From JBCBKL01 sp963922565 (lineage in GTDB: Bacteria; Pseudomonadota; Alphaproteobacteria; Rhodobacterales; Rhodobacteraceae), in contig CAWUIQ010000001.1 of NCBI GenBank assembly GCA_963922565.1, positions 84,779 through 148,778 on the forward strand: 64,000 bases of DNA, written 5' to 3'. Positions 1-8,655 of this stretch are shown here, one piece after another (position 1 is the first letter of the stretch; each line of letters starts with the position of its first letter). The position numbers and the translations under genes were made by a program. The notes under the pieces are model-generated. The model was given only the letters and a program-made list of their open reading frames with translations, was not told where the DNA came from and did no database searches.

Positions 1-1
1 C

Positions 2-370
2 GACCCAAGCATCAACTACGTTATCCCGGTTTACGATTCTATGTCGCAATTCGCGATGCCAGCGATCCAGATCGCCGGATCATCGGCCAAGATCGTCTCT
101 TACAACGGCACGCCCTTCGTCCTCGACATGATGCGCGACGGCGATGTGGTCGAGATGAATGTTGGCGAAAGCCTCGGCTGGGTTGGTATGGCTGGCGCGG
201 ATGCCAATATGCGCCTTCTCTGCGGGTTGGAGCCTGTCGGCACCCTAAACACGCCCGCCTATATCTTCACCGATGCCAATGTCGAAACCGCCGGCAATCC
301 GGCGAACTTCAATGATGGGTATGGCGACGTGCATATCGAGGGCTTCCAGCAGCTTTGGCAGCTCAAGTGA
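2..370 (+). CDS. Sugar ABC transporter substrate-binding protein, C-terminal part (5' end outside window)
   Basis: The reading frame is open from the first bases of the window to the TGA at 368-370 (122 residues visible), so the gene starts upstream. The visible part resembles the C-terminal lobe of periplasmic sugar-binding proteins of the RbsB type: it has the stretch DPSINYVIPVYD, then an alternating strand/helix pattern. This lobe would bind the sugar in the periplasm and deliver it to the permease encoded at 1917-2984. The stop overlaps the start of the ATPase gene in a TGATG junction, which shows one operon. The specific sugar cannot be read from this fragment. Confidence 0.75.
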   Translation, partial: DPSINYVIPVYDSMSQFAMPAIQIAGSSAKIVSYNGTPFVLDMMRDGDVVEMNVGESLGWVGMAGADANMRLLCGLEPVGTLNTPAYIFTDANVETAGNPANFNDGYGDVHIEGFQQLWQLK

Positions 371-1920
371 TGGAAGGGGTCGGTCCCGCGCTCGAGGCTG
401 AAAACCTCACCAAGCGGTTTGGCGCGGCGACCGCCCTTGATGCTGTATCGCTGCGCGTGGCGCGCGGCGAGGTTCACGGTTTGCTCGGCTCGAACGGGTC
501 GGGCAAATCGACCCTGATCAAGATCCTCGCGGGCTTTCACACTCCTGAACCGGGCGGCAGCCTGCGCCTTTACGACCGGCCGATGCCCCTGCCGATGAGC
601 GGCGCAGAGGCTAAGGCCGCGGGGTTGGCCTTTGTTCACCAGAACCTCGGCCTGATCCCCGAGCTTTCGGTGGCAGAGAACCTTTTCATGCACGATCTGA
701 CCACCGGGCAGGACTGGCACCTTGACTGGCGTGGCATGCATGAGCGTGCGCGTTCGATTTTTACCGAGTTCGATCTGACCATTGACCCTTTGGCCCCAGT
801 TGCAACCCTGTCGGCCGTCGAACGGGCCCTTTTGGCCATCGTCCGTGCCTATCGCGAGCTGATGGAGGCTGCGGAAGATCACGCCAGCCGCCCCGGTGTT
901 TTGATCCTCGACGAGCCGACGCCGTTTCTGCCCCGGTCCGAGGTCGAGCACCTCTTTCGCCTTATCCGCGCCTGCACCGCCACAGGTGCCAGTGTCCTCT
1001 TCGTCAGCCATGACATCGATGAGGTGCGCGCCATTACTGACCGCGCTACGATCCTGCGCGATGGCAAGCTGATTGACACGGTCGAGACCGCGGCGACATC
1101 GCATGACGGGTTCATCAGCCGCATCATCGGGCGCAACCTGACCGCATACGAAGGCGCGGCCAAGGTCATGCGCGGCGGTGAACCGACGGTGATGGTCGAG
1201 GGGCTGGCTGCTCCCGGCCTAGGACCCGTGGATTTCGAGATGCGCGAGGGCGAGATCCTTGGCCTTGCCGGGCTGATCGGCGCGGGTGCCGAACGGGTGC
1301 CGGGTCTGCTTTTCGGAGCCGAGCCTGGCGCAACGGGCGTTTTGCGGGTGGCTGGACGCCGCTTTGATTTGCAGAAGGTGACACCGCGGGCTGCGGTGGC
1401 GGACCGCATAACCTATCTGCCTGCTGATCGGTTGGGGCAGGCAGGAGTGGGTCCGCTGCCGGTGGGTGACAATGTCGCAATGCCTGTCTTCGACCGTCTC
1501 TTTGGCCGCTTTGGTCTGACAAGCCGCGCCATCAATGACCACGCCGCCCAATTGGGTGCAGCGGCGGGCGTCAAGCCGAACGCGCCGCAATTGCCCCTTT
1601 CGGCCCTGTCGGGCGGGAACGCGCAGAAGGCCCTGATGGCCAAGTGGCTGCAGACGAAACCGCGCCTTTTGTTGTTGGACGAGCCGACACAGGGCGTCGA
1701 TGTGGGCGCGCGGCAGGCTATCTGGGACGCGCTGGACGCCGCGGCGCGGGCGGATGGCACCGCGATCCTTGTCGCCTCGACCGATTACGACCAGCTCGCC
1801 AGCCTCTGCCACCGCGTTCTGGTTTTTTCCGACGGACAGATCCGTCAGGAACTGAGTGGGGCCGCCCTGAACAAGGACGCCATAGCCGAAGCGTGTTTCG
1901 GTGCGGAGAAAGCCGCATGA
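370..1920 (+). CDS. Sugar ABC transporter ATP-binding protein (double ABC domain)
   Basis: This 516-residue protein has two fused ABC domains, as in RbsA/XylG/MglA of the carbohydrate uptake transporter 2 family. The N-terminal Walker A (GSNGSGKST) lies near residue 45, and a Walker B-like LILDEPTPF near 180. The second half carries the degenerate P-loop typical of these proteins, then a signature SGGNAQKA and LLLDEPTQG near residue 435. The ATG at 370 overlaps the stop of the binding-protein gene, and an ATGA overlap joins it to the permease gene. It energises import of the sugar bound by the upstream protein. An in-frame start 15 nt upstream is possible but would overlap the upstream gene more. 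Confidence 0.9.
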   Translation: MEGVGPALEAENLTKRFGAATALDAVSLRVARGEVHGLLGSNGSGKSTLIKILAGFHTPEPGGSLRLYDRPMPLPMSGAEAKAAGLAFVHQNLGLIPELSVAENLFMHDLTTGQDWHLDWRGMHERARSIFTEFDLTIDPLAPVATLSAVERALLAIVRAYRELMEAAEDHASRPGVLILDEPTPFLPRSEVEHLFRLIRACTATGASVLFVSHDIDEVRAITDRATILRDGKLIDTVETAATSHDGFISRIIGRNLTAYEGAAKVMRGGEPTVMVEGLAAPGLGPVDFEMREGEILGLAGLIGAGAERVPGLLFGAEPGATGVLRVAGRRFDLQKVTPRAAVADRITYLPADRLGQAGVGPLPVGDNVAMPVFDRLFGRFGLTSRAINDHAAQLGAAAGVKPNAPQLPLSALSGGNAQKALMAKWLQTKPRLLLLDEPTQGVDVGARQAIWDALDAAARADGTAILVASTDYDQLASLCHRVLVFSDGQIRQELSGAALNKDAIAEACFGAEKAA

Positions 1921-2984
1921 ACATGACACCCACCGATCCGCCGCCGCGCGCCCGCGAAGACGAGCTGACGGCACGCATTGCGGCGCTTGAGGCCAAACTG
2001 GTGGCCTTTGAAGAGGTGCAGGCTCGCCCGTCGCGCGACTGGGCCACGATCCTGGAACGCGGCGGGCTGGTGATCGCATGGGGGCTGCTGATCCTGATCC
2101 TTGGCGCCTTTCGTCCCGAACAGATGTTTGCCTGGAATTCCTATGCAACCATGCTGGGATCGAATGCGATGATCGTGGTGCTGACGCTGGCCCTGATGAT
2201 CCCGCTGGTGGCAGGCGACTTCGACCTGTCCGTTGCCGCGACGATGGGCCTGAGTTCGATGCTGATTGCCGTCCTCAACGTCAAGGCGGGGATCGAGATT
2301 GGGCCGGCCGTTCTGATCGCGGTTGCGGCAGGCGGTGCGGTTGGGGCCGTCAACGCATTCTTTACGCTCTATTTCGGGATACACTCTCTGATCGTCACGC
2401 TCGGCTCCGGCTATTTCGTCGCGGGTCTGATCCTGTGGGTTTCGGGGGCCAATACGATTGCCGGGATCTCGATGGACCTGGTGAACGCAGTGATCCTGAC
2501 CCGCTTTCTGGGTGTCCCCCTCGCATTCTACTACGCCGCCGCACTGACCGCCGTTATTTGGTACGTCTTTCAATACACCAGCCTCGGAAGGCGCTTGCTG
2601 TTTGTCGGGTTGGGCCGCGAGGTCGCCAAGCTGTCGGGCGTCAATGTTGTCGCGCTGCGGGCCGGGGCCTTTGTCGCCTCGGGCATCGTGGCCGCGATCG
2701 CGGGGGTGCTTTATACCGGCATGCGCGGTGCCTCTGACCCATCATCGGCACTAGCCTTTCTGCTGCCCGCCTTTGCCGCCGCGTTTCTTGGATCGACCAC
2801 GATTTATCCGGGCCGTTTCAACGCGCCGGGTGCATTCATCGCAGTGTTCTTTCTGTCGACGGGCATCATGGGCCTGAATTTTCTGGGCGTAGACAGCTTT
2901 GTTCAGAACCTGTTCTACGGCGGGGGTCTGATCCTTGCGGTGTCGGTGTCGCAGTTGATCCGGGGCCGTCAGCCGATGGATTGA
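1917..2984 (+). CDS. Sugar ABC transporter permease (RbsC/XylH-type)
   Basis: This 355-residue inner-membrane protein begins with about 45 charged residues predicted to form a short coiled coil (ELTARIAALEAKLVAFEE), followed by 8-10 hydrophobic segments. The stretch VAGDFDLSVAATMGLSSM is the hallmark region of branched sugar permeases of the RbsC family, and ILTRFLGVPLAFYYAA follows the usual order. The ATG at 1917 overlaps the ATPase stop by 4 nt (ATGA). The extended N-terminal coil is longer than in classical RbsC. It pairs with the double ATPase and binding protein upstream. Confidence 0.9.
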   Translation: MNMTPTDPPPRAREDELTARIAALEAKLVAFEEVQARPSRDWATILERGGLVIAWGLLILILGAFRPEQMFAWNSYATMLGSNAMIVVLTLALMIPLVAGDFDLSVAATMGLSSMLIAVLNVKAGIEIGPAVLIAVAAGGAVGAVNAFFTLYFGIHSLIVTLGSGYFVAGLILWVSGANTIAGISMDLVNAVILTRFLGVPLAFYYAAALTAVIWYVFQYTSLGRRLLFVGLGREVAKLSGVNVVALRAGAFVASGIVAAIAGVLYTGMRGASDPSSALAFLLPAFAAAFLGSTTIYPGRFNAPGAFIAVFFLSTGIMGLNFLGVDSFVQNLFYGGGLILAVSVSQLIRGRQPMD

Positions 2985-2996
2985 GGGGAGGATTGG

Positions 2997-3680
2997 ATGC
3001 CGCAATTCGACGTTGAAGAGGATGCCAGGCGGGCCTTCGGGGCCCTCCAGCGCGGTGGTATCGCCATCGTGCCGCACAATATCGGCTATGCAGCCTTGGG
3101 CGGGTCGACCGAGGCGCTGATGACGATCTTCAATACCAAGCAACGTGCCGCATCCAAGCTGAATGCGATGATTGGCAATCGGCAGATCCACAACGAGGTA
3201 CATGCCTGCTCGACCCGGGGCCGCGAGATCGTCGAGGCCATTACCGAGGATTACGGCTTGCCCCTTGGCTGTGTTGCCCCGGCCAACATGGACCATCCCC
3301 TGATCACCGCCCTGGATGATGAGATGATCCCCCGGTCATCGCGCGACGGAACCATCGTCATGCTGATGAATGCCGGTGCCCATCACGCTGCCCTTACGGC
3401 GCTAAGCCATGCCAACAGCCTGCCGCTGTTCGGCTCGTCCGCAAACCTGTCGATGGGTGGCACCAAGTTCTGCGTCGAGGATATCGAGCCCGAGATCATC
3501 GCCATCGCGGACGAGGTGGTGGATCACGGTTTGCAACCGTTTCACCCTTACGGCCAATCCTCAACCTTGTTGAATGTCGAGACGCTCGAGATCCTGCGCG
3601 TTGGTTCGTGCTACGAAGACATTGCATATATCTTGAAACGCCATTTCGGTCATGATCTGCCGCACCGAACGGCAGCCTGA
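2997..3680 (+). CDS. YrdC/Sua5-domain protein in a sugar-transport operon
   Basis: This 227-residue protein has the YrdC fold signature: GGIAIVPHNIGYAALGG near the N terminus, a K-Q-R motif (NTKQRAASK) like the KxR motif of Sua5, and SSANLSMGGT, which matches the SxN motif. Canonical members make threonylcarbamoyl-AMP for the tRNA t6A modification. This one diverges and sits between a sugar transporter and a cysteine hydrolase, so I infer a paralogue that binds another carbamoyl or carboxyl adenylate rather than the housekeeping enzyme. An SD-like GAGGGGAGG lies just before the ATG at 2997. Confidence 0.75.
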   Translation: MPQFDVEEDARRAFGALQRGGIAIVPHNIGYAALGGSTEALMTIFNTKQRAASKLNAMIGNRQIHNEVHACSTRGREIVEAITEDYGLPLGCVAPANMDHPLITALDDEMIPRSSRDGTIVMLMNAGAHHAALTALSHANSLPLFGSSANLSMGGTKFCVEDIEPEIIAIADEVVDHGLQPFHPYGQSSTLLNVETLEILRVGSCYEDIAYILKRHFGHDLPHRTAA

Positions 3681-3692
3681 GGGGGCGCCATT

Positions 3693-4328
3693 ATGAACGA
3701 TGCTTATGAAGAGCAGGGGTTTGGCGCGATCCAGATCGGGTTCGGTGCGCGCCCGGCGGTGCTGGTCGTGGACTTTCAACTGGGTTTCACCAGCGCCGAC
3801 CAGCCGTTGGGCGGCAGTGCCATGGTCGATGCAGCGGTCGAGAATACGGCCCGTCTGCTGGCCGCGGCCCGTCATGCAAAAGTGCCAGTTCTGCAGACCT
3901 ATGTTGGCCATTGCAGCGATCACGACGCGCTGAACTGGAAGATCCCCGCCGTGCGCACGGATTTCACGGACGGAACCGAGGGCACGCGGTTGGACCCCCG
4001 CATTCACGATCCGGACTATGACGTGGTGTTCCGCAAGATCGCGCCGTCGATATTCTTTCAGACGCCGGCAGTGCAGATCCTGACCAAGCATCAGATCGAT
4101 ACGGTGATCATCGTTGGCTGCAACACGTCGGGATGCGTCAGAGCCTCTGCCGTCGATGCGTTTTCCTACGGGTTCCGCACCATCCTGCCCCGCGATTGCT
4201 GTGGCGATGTCGAAGAGGGGCCGCACGATCAGGCCCTGCGCGACATCGACCGGCGGTATGGTGACGTGATCACCAGCCAGGTGGCAATTGCCGCGCTAAC
4301 CGGCGCTTTGGAACAGGTGGGCGGCTAG
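3693..4328 (+). CDS. Isochorismatase-like cysteine hydrolase (N-carbamoylsarcosine amidase-like)
   Basis: The 211-residue protein carries the cysteine hydrolase triad: Asp27 in VVDFQ, Lys115 in FRKIAPS and Cys148 in CNTSGCVRAS. The family includes N-carbamoylsarcosine amidase, nicotinamidase and ureidoacrylate/biuret hydrolases, which split amides or carbamoyl groups in the cytosol. The NTSGCVRA context is close to the N-carbamoylsarcosine amidase type, but the substrate is not proven. It is the last gene of the + strand operon, 12 nt after the YrdC-like gene. Its TAG stop shares a CTAG palindrome with the stop of the convergent uxuA gene. Confidence 0.8.
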   Translation: MNDAYEEQGFGAIQIGFGARPAVLVVDFQLGFTSADQPLGGSAMVDAAVENTARLLAAARHAKVPVLQTYVGHCSDHDALNWKIPAVRTDFTDGTEGTRLDPRIHDPDYDVVFRKIAPSIFFQTPAVQILTKHQIDTVIIVGCNTSGCVRASAVDAFSYGFRTILPRDCCGDVEEGPHDQALRDIDRRYGDVITSQVAIAALTGALEQVGG

Positions 4329-5515
4329 GTATCCGCTGAAAGCGCCGTCGCGATCCCACGCAGTTCGGCCAGCCCTCGCATCCGTCCGATCAGCGGATAG
4401 CCTGGCAAGCTGTCGCGGTCACGATCCATCAGCAGTTCTTGCCCATGGTCGGGTCGCATGGGGATTTGCCAATCGGCGCGCCCCTCGGATTTACGCCGCG
4501 CCTCTTCGTCCAGCAGCGCCTTGATCGTGCCGACCATGTCGGTGTCGCCCTCAAGGTGCGGTGCCTCGAAAAAGTTGGGCCGCCGGGGATCAGGTCCAGC
4601 CAGCCGCTTGGTGTTGCGCAGGTGCACGAAATAGATGCGTGGGCCCAGACGCCGCACGAATTCGGCTCCGTCAAAGCTCTTGGCCACACCCAGCGACCCC
4701 GTGCACAGCGTCGCCCCGTTCGCCGGCAAATCGACAGCTGCCAGTGTCGCGGCGTAGTCATCGGTCGAAGACATCACGCGCGGCAGGCCCAGCAGTGGGA
4801 AGGGTGGGTCATCAGGGTGGCAACACAGGCGCAGGCCAAGCTTTTCCGCGACTGGTACCACTTCGCCCAGAAAATCGATCAGGTTTTGTCGAAGCCGGGC
4901 GGCGTCAATCCCGTCGTAGGTGCCCAGCCGTTCGCGCACCTGATCCAGCGTCCAGCCGTCATTGGCCCCGGGCAGACCCATTATGATCGTGCGGATCAGG
5001 CGGGTTTGTTCCGCCTCGGACATCTCAGCTAATCGTGCCTCTGCGGCGCATTGCAGAGTTTCCTGGTAATCGTCCCTCGCGTCAGGCCGCTTCAGCAGGA
5101 ACAGATCGAAGGCGGCGAAATCGGTCAGGTCGAACAGCATCGCTGTGCCCCCATGCGGCTGGGGCGCATGGGTTTGCGTGCGGGTCCAGTCGAGGATCGG
5201 CATGAAGTTGTAGCAGATCGACTTGATCCCATTACGTGCCAGCGCTTCTAGACTGCGTTTGTAGGCCGTCAGGTGACTGGCCATCTCGGACCCTTGCGTC
5301 TTGATCGCCTCGGACACCGGAAGGCTTTCGACGACGGCCCATTCGAGCCTCGCCGCCTCGATTATCGTCTTCCGCTCGGCAATGGCATCGGCGGGCCATT
5401 CCGCGCCGGGTGGATAGTCATGCAAGGCCGTCACCACCCCTGTCGCGCCAACCTGAGGCAGATCGCTGAGCATCACGGGGTCATGGGGGCCGAACCAGCG
5501 CCAGCATTCCTTCAT
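4325..5515 (-). CDS. uxuA: Mannonate dehydratase
   Basis: This 396-residue protein matches the length of E. coli UxuA (394). It starts with MKECWRWFGPHDPV, followed by GATGVVTALHDYPPGA, YNFMPILDWTRT, HPDDPPFPLLGLPR and HLRNTKR, which line the xylose-isomerase-like TIM barrel and its metal site. It dehydrates D-mannonate to 2-keto-3-deoxygluconate. I chose the ATG at 5515 because it makes an ATGA overlap with the upstream dehydrogenase stop; an open frame extends further upstream but runs inside that gene. It works with uxaC and the fructuronate reductase at 8.7-11.2 kb to route glucuronate to KDG. Confidence 0.93.
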   Translation of the reverse strand: MKECWRWFGPHDPVMLSDLPQVGATGVVTALHDYPPGAEWPADAIAERKTIIEAARLEWAVVESLPVSEAIKTQGSEMASHLTAYKRSLEALARNGIKSICYNFMPILDWTRTQTHAPQPHGGTAMLFDLTDFAAFDLFLLKRPDARDDYQETLQCAAEARLAEMSEAEQTRLIRTIIMGLPGANDGWTLDQVRERLGTYDGIDAARLRQNLIDFLGEVVPVAEKLGLRLCCHPDDPPFPLLGLPRVMSSTDDYAATLAAVDLPANGATLCTGSLGVAKSFDGAEFVRRLGPRIYFVHLRNTKRLAGPDPRRPNFFEAPHLEGDTDMVGTIKALLDEEARRKSEGRADWQIPMRPDHGQELLMDRDRDSLPGYPLIGRMRGLAELRGIATALSADT

Positions 5516-6552
5516 GGTTGCCATCCTTTCCGCATCAGGTGGGTTGGGGAGAGGGGCAGTGCAACGCGCTCGCCGCTGCGATGTGCGGCGTAGATCGCTG
5601 TCACCAGTTCGATGGACCGCCGGCCGTCGGCGAGCGTGACGGCTTGGCTGGATTGCCCGCTCAGTGCTTTGCCGATCTCGGTCAGAAAGCCGGTGAAACC
5701 GGGTGGGGCAGGAGGTACAGCGGCGATACAGGCATTGATGGCGGCTTGGTCGGCTGGGTCGCGCGCGGTAAAGGTCCAATGACCCTCTGCTGGGCTATAG
5801 GGCAGGGTCCCCGATGTCGCCGTCAACCTGTCAAAGACGAAACGCAGTCTGGTTTCGTCCCGCGCTGCACCCAGGGTTATGGAACTGGTGGCGATCGCCC
5901 CGTCGGCCAGATCAAAGGTTATCACCGCACAGTCCTCGGTCTCAATCGGGTTGATGCGCGTGGAGAGCCGGGCCGTGACATGGGTGACGGGGGCAAAGAA
6001 GTGTTCGAGCAGGTCATGTGCGTGGATTGCGTGGCCAAGAACCGCGCCGCCCTGCTCCCCGGCCCATGTGCCTCGCCACGGTACGGCATAATAATCAGCG
6101 CCCCGCGCCCAGTGGGTTTCAAGCGCGGCGATATGCGGTCTGCCCGTAAGACCCGCATCGATCAGGGCCTGAAGTTGGGTGAAGGCGGGGCCGAACCTGT
6201 ATTGAAAAACAGGAAATACATGGCGGCCTGCCTTTTCGGCAGTGGTGGCAATGGCGTCGGCCTCATCGATTGACGTGGCCAGCGGCTTTTCACAGATGAC
6301 GTGCTTGCCTGCCTTCAGCGCCGCGATGGAAGTGGGTGCGTGCAGGTGCGGCGGCAGGCAGATGTCGATCAGATCAGCATCGCTGTCCAGCGCGGCCTCG
6401 ATCGTCTCTGCACCGGGGATATCTGGCGCCACGGCTTGGCGCCGGTCCGCGTCCTGATCGACCAGCAACACGACGTCGAATTCCGGCAGCGCCTGATAGG
6501 CTGCCAAGTGTTGCGCGCCGATCCCCGCGCCCAGGATTGCAACGCGGATCAT
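5512..6552 (-). CDS. Gfo/Idh/MocA family oxidoreductase
   Basis: A 346-residue NAD(P)-dependent oxidoreductase. The N-terminal Rossmann motif is ILGAGIGAQH, and the family EKP motif occurs in HVICEKPLATS near residue 95. The C-terminal substrate domain has HAIHAHDLLEHFF, with His-x3-His residues typical of the catalytic region. The family oxidises or reduces sugars and inositols, or cleaves glycosides through a 3-keto intermediate. It is joined by 4-nt overlaps to uxuA downstream and to another MocA-type gene upstream, so it is part of a four-gene operon. Substrate unknown. Confidence 0.85.
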   Translation of the reverse strand: MIRVAILGAGIGAQHLAAYQALPEFDVVLLVDQDADRRQAVAPDIPGAETIEAALDSDADLIDICLPPHLHAPTSIAALKAGKHVICEKPLATSIDEADAIATTAEKAGRHVFPVFQYRFGPAFTQLQALIDAGLTGRPHIAALETHWARGADYYAVPWRGTWAGEQGGAVLGHAIHAHDLLEHFFAPVTHVTARLSTRINPIETEDCAVITFDLADGAIATSSITLGAARDETRLRFVFDRLTATSGTLPYSPAEGHWTFTARDPADQAAINACIAAVPPAPPGFTGFLTEIGKALSGQSSQAVTLADGRRSIELVTAIYAAHRSGERVALPLSPTHLMRKGWQP

Positions 6553-7547
6553 GCCTCTGCCATTTCTTGCGCCCTTAACGCCAATTCCATAACGGTAAAG
6601 CAGTGGCTCTGGGGCATCGCCGTTTCGGTCCGGTGCTGGATGTCGTGCAGCAGTCGGTCAAAATAGGGTAGCCCAGCGTCGCTTGCATCGATGTTTTCGC
6701 AGCGCGTGCCGTTGACCAGAACGACGTGATCCGTTCCCTCGCGCCCGCCGACGTCAACGTATTTGCGCAGTTCGATATACCCATCAGTGCCGAGGAGCGT
6801 CAGCCGCCCGTCGCCCCAATTGGGCAGCGCATCGGGTGTGTACCAATCGACGCGGATATAGCCCGAAGCATGGGCCGATCGCAGGGCGATTTCACCGAAA
6901 TCCTGCAGCCCGGGATCGCGGGAATTCGCATGGTTCGCCACATGGGCCATGGCGATGTCGGCCGTGTCAGAGGCTGTGAAATAAAGAAACTGGTCAATCT
7001 GGTGCGAGGCGATGTCAGTCAAGATTCCGCCATATCGGTCGCGCTGAAAGAACCAGTCGGGCCGCGTGGCGCGGTTGAGCCGGTGCGGCCCCAACCCGCA
7101 GGTATGGACGACCTGCCCGATCGCTCCGTCTGCGACCAGCTCGCTGGCCAGCGTCACAGCCGGTACCTCGAACCGTTCGGAAAAGTTGATCGACCATATC
7201 CGCCCCGTTTCAGCGACCGTCTGGCGGATCGCGGCGAGCTGGGTCAGTTCGGTGCAGCCCGGTTTATCGGTCATCACGTCGTGCCCGGTCTCCATCGCAC
7301 GAATCGCTACGGCCGCCCGGTCCGCAGGTATGTTCGAGATCAGGGCCAGATCTGCCCCTGCGCCAAGTGCCTCGTCGAGGGTTTCAAAGCGACGCAGATC
7401 CGGGAACCGTCTTTGGTAGCCTGATAGGGGTTGTGGTGATCCTTCGGTCCAGTAGCCAAGGCACCGCGCGCCTGCCCGCAGCATATTCTCCGTCATACCG
7501 TAGATGTGCCGATGGTCGAGGCCGAGGGCAACGAAAGTGATGGTCAT
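6549..7547 (-). CDS. Gfo/Idh/MocA family oxidoreductase with atypical nucleotide-binding start
   Basis: A 332-residue member of the same family. Instead of a GxGxxG motif the N terminus reads ALGLDHRHIYG, so NAD binding must differ from its neighbours. The Lys-Pro motif is present (VMTDKPGCTE), as is a catalytic-region SHQIDQFLYF. The central stretch RDRYGGILTDIASHQ is seen in sugar-related members. It overlaps both neighbouring genes by 4 nt, so the three MocA-type genes are translated together. A role on a hexuronate-derived or inositol-like compound is inferred from location only. Confidence 0.8.
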   Translation of the reverse strand: MTITFVALGLDHRHIYGMTENMLRAGARCLGYWTEGSPQPLSGYQRRFPDLRRFETLDEALGAGADLALISNIPADRAAVAIRAMETGHDVMTDKPGCTELTQLAAIRQTVAETGRIWSINFSERFEVPAVTLASELVADGAIGQVVHTCGLGPHRLNRATRPDWFFQRDRYGGILTDIASHQIDQFLYFTASDTADIAMAHVANHANSRDPGLQDFGEIALRSAHASGYIRVDWYTPDALPNWGDGRLTLLGTDGYIELRKYVDVGGREGTDHVVLVNGTRCENIDASDAGLPYFDRLLHDIQHRTETAMPQSHCFTVMELALRAQEMAEA

Positions 7548-8569
7548 GCGCGCACCTTTTCAGTTTGACCCGAGGCGCTGGCCCGGGTCATGGCGTCGAT
7601 TACCGCATGTACGCGCAAGGCTTCCTGCCCCATAGCGAGCGGCGCACGGCCGATGCGGACGGCTTGCGCAAAATCTTCGAGGATGGATTGGTGCCAGCCG
7701 TGGGTGAAGGCCATCGGATCGGCGCCGCCGCCCGTGCTCTGATCGGTTCCCAGCATCTCTGTCTCGCCGTCGATCCAGTCGAGGCGAAGCGCGTCCCCTT
7801 CCAGATGTACCCGCGCTTTGGTGGTGATCAGCGTGATGCTTTCCGTGCCGCCCGGATAAGCGCAGGTGGTTGCGCTGATCATGCCCGTTGCGCCGCTTTC
7901 AAAGGTCAGAATCGCAGTTGCGATATCTTCGGCCTCAAGTCGATGCAGGGGGCTGGAGCGCATCTGGGCCTGAAGCTCTTTGACCGGGCCGCAAAGCCAG
8001 AGCGCCAGATCAAGCGTGTGGATCGCCTGAGAAATCATCACCCCGCCGCCGTCGCGGGCATAGCTGCCGCGCCCCGGTTCGTCGTAATAGGCCTGATCGC
8101 GCCACCAAGGCACTTTGATTTCGACATGGACAACCTCGCCCAAGTCGCCACTTTCGAGACGCTTCATTAGCGTCTGGGACGCGGCCCGGGTTCGGTGCTG
8201 GAAGACAATGCCGAGAGGAACGTTGTGGTAGAGCCCGACGATGGCCCGCGCTTGTTCCAGCGTCCGTTCAACGGGTTTTTCCATGAGCGTCGGGATACCT
8301 GCTGCCGATAGGGCCTGCGCATGTTCAATCCTGGCATTGGGCGGGGTGATCAGGATCGCGAGATCCGGCTTGGTTGCCGTAGCCGCGTCGATGTCTTTAT
8401 GGGCGTCGACGGGATAGCCCAGCAGATCTGCCGCCTGATCGGCAAAGGCCCGCGTCCGCGCAAGATCACGCCCTAATACGCCACCCAGCCGCACGCCTGC
8501 GCCGTTATCGCGTAGCGCCAGCAGGTGGGTTTGGGCGACCATCCCCATCCCGATCAACAAGGCGTTCAT
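7544..8569 (-). CDS. Gfo/Idh/MocA family oxidoreductase (operon lead gene)
   Basis: A 341-residue oxidoreductase with Rossmann start LIGMGMVAQTH, EKP motif in TLMEKPVERT, and the catalytic-region sequence SQAIHTLDLALWL. The C-terminal sheet ends with a normal VMTRASASG-like helix. It leads the four-gene minus-strand operon that ends in uxuA and is transcribed away from uxaC, with 86 bp between the two start codons. AGGAACGGC-like purine-rich sequence precedes the ATG on the minus strand. The substrate is not evident. It may be a scyllo-inositol or aldose 3-dehydrogenase relative. Confidence 0.85.
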   Translation of the reverse strand: MNALLIGMGMVAQTHLLALRDNGAGVRLGGVLGRDLARTRAFADQAADLLGYPVDAHKDIDAATATKPDLAILITPPNARIEHAQALSAAGIPTLMEKPVERTLEQARAIVGLYHNVPLGIVFQHRTRAASQTLMKRLESGDLGEVVHVEIKVPWWRDQAYYDEPGRGSYARDGGGVMISQAIHTLDLALWLCGPVKELQAQMRSSPLHRLEAEDIATAILTFESGATGMISATTCAYPGGTESITLITTKARVHLEGDALRLDWIDGETEMLGTDQSTGGGADPMAFTHGWHQSILEDFAQAVRIGRAPLAMGQEALRVHAVIDAMTRASASGQTEKVRA

Positions 8570-8655
8570 GCCGTTCCTCCCGCCTTCAGATTGGCGGCAA
8601 TTCGCGGGTGCGCCAAGGGCTATTTGTGCTAGGCTCGCCGACGGGGAGGACGAAA
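8570..8655. promoter_or_regulatory. Divergent intergenic region between the MocA-uxuA and uxaC-uxuB operons
   Basis: These 86 bp separate two operons read in opposite directions, so promoters for both must lie here or in the first codons. A strong Shine-Dalgarno GGGGAGGA at 8643-8650 serves uxaC. I see no clear -35/-10 pair or long palindrome. Confidence 0.5.

Noticed and set aside
5516..5779. 88-codon upstream extension of uxuA
   Set aside because: The added part is low complexity Arg/Ser/Pro and overlaps the dehydrogenase gene. The ATGA start matches the family N terminus.
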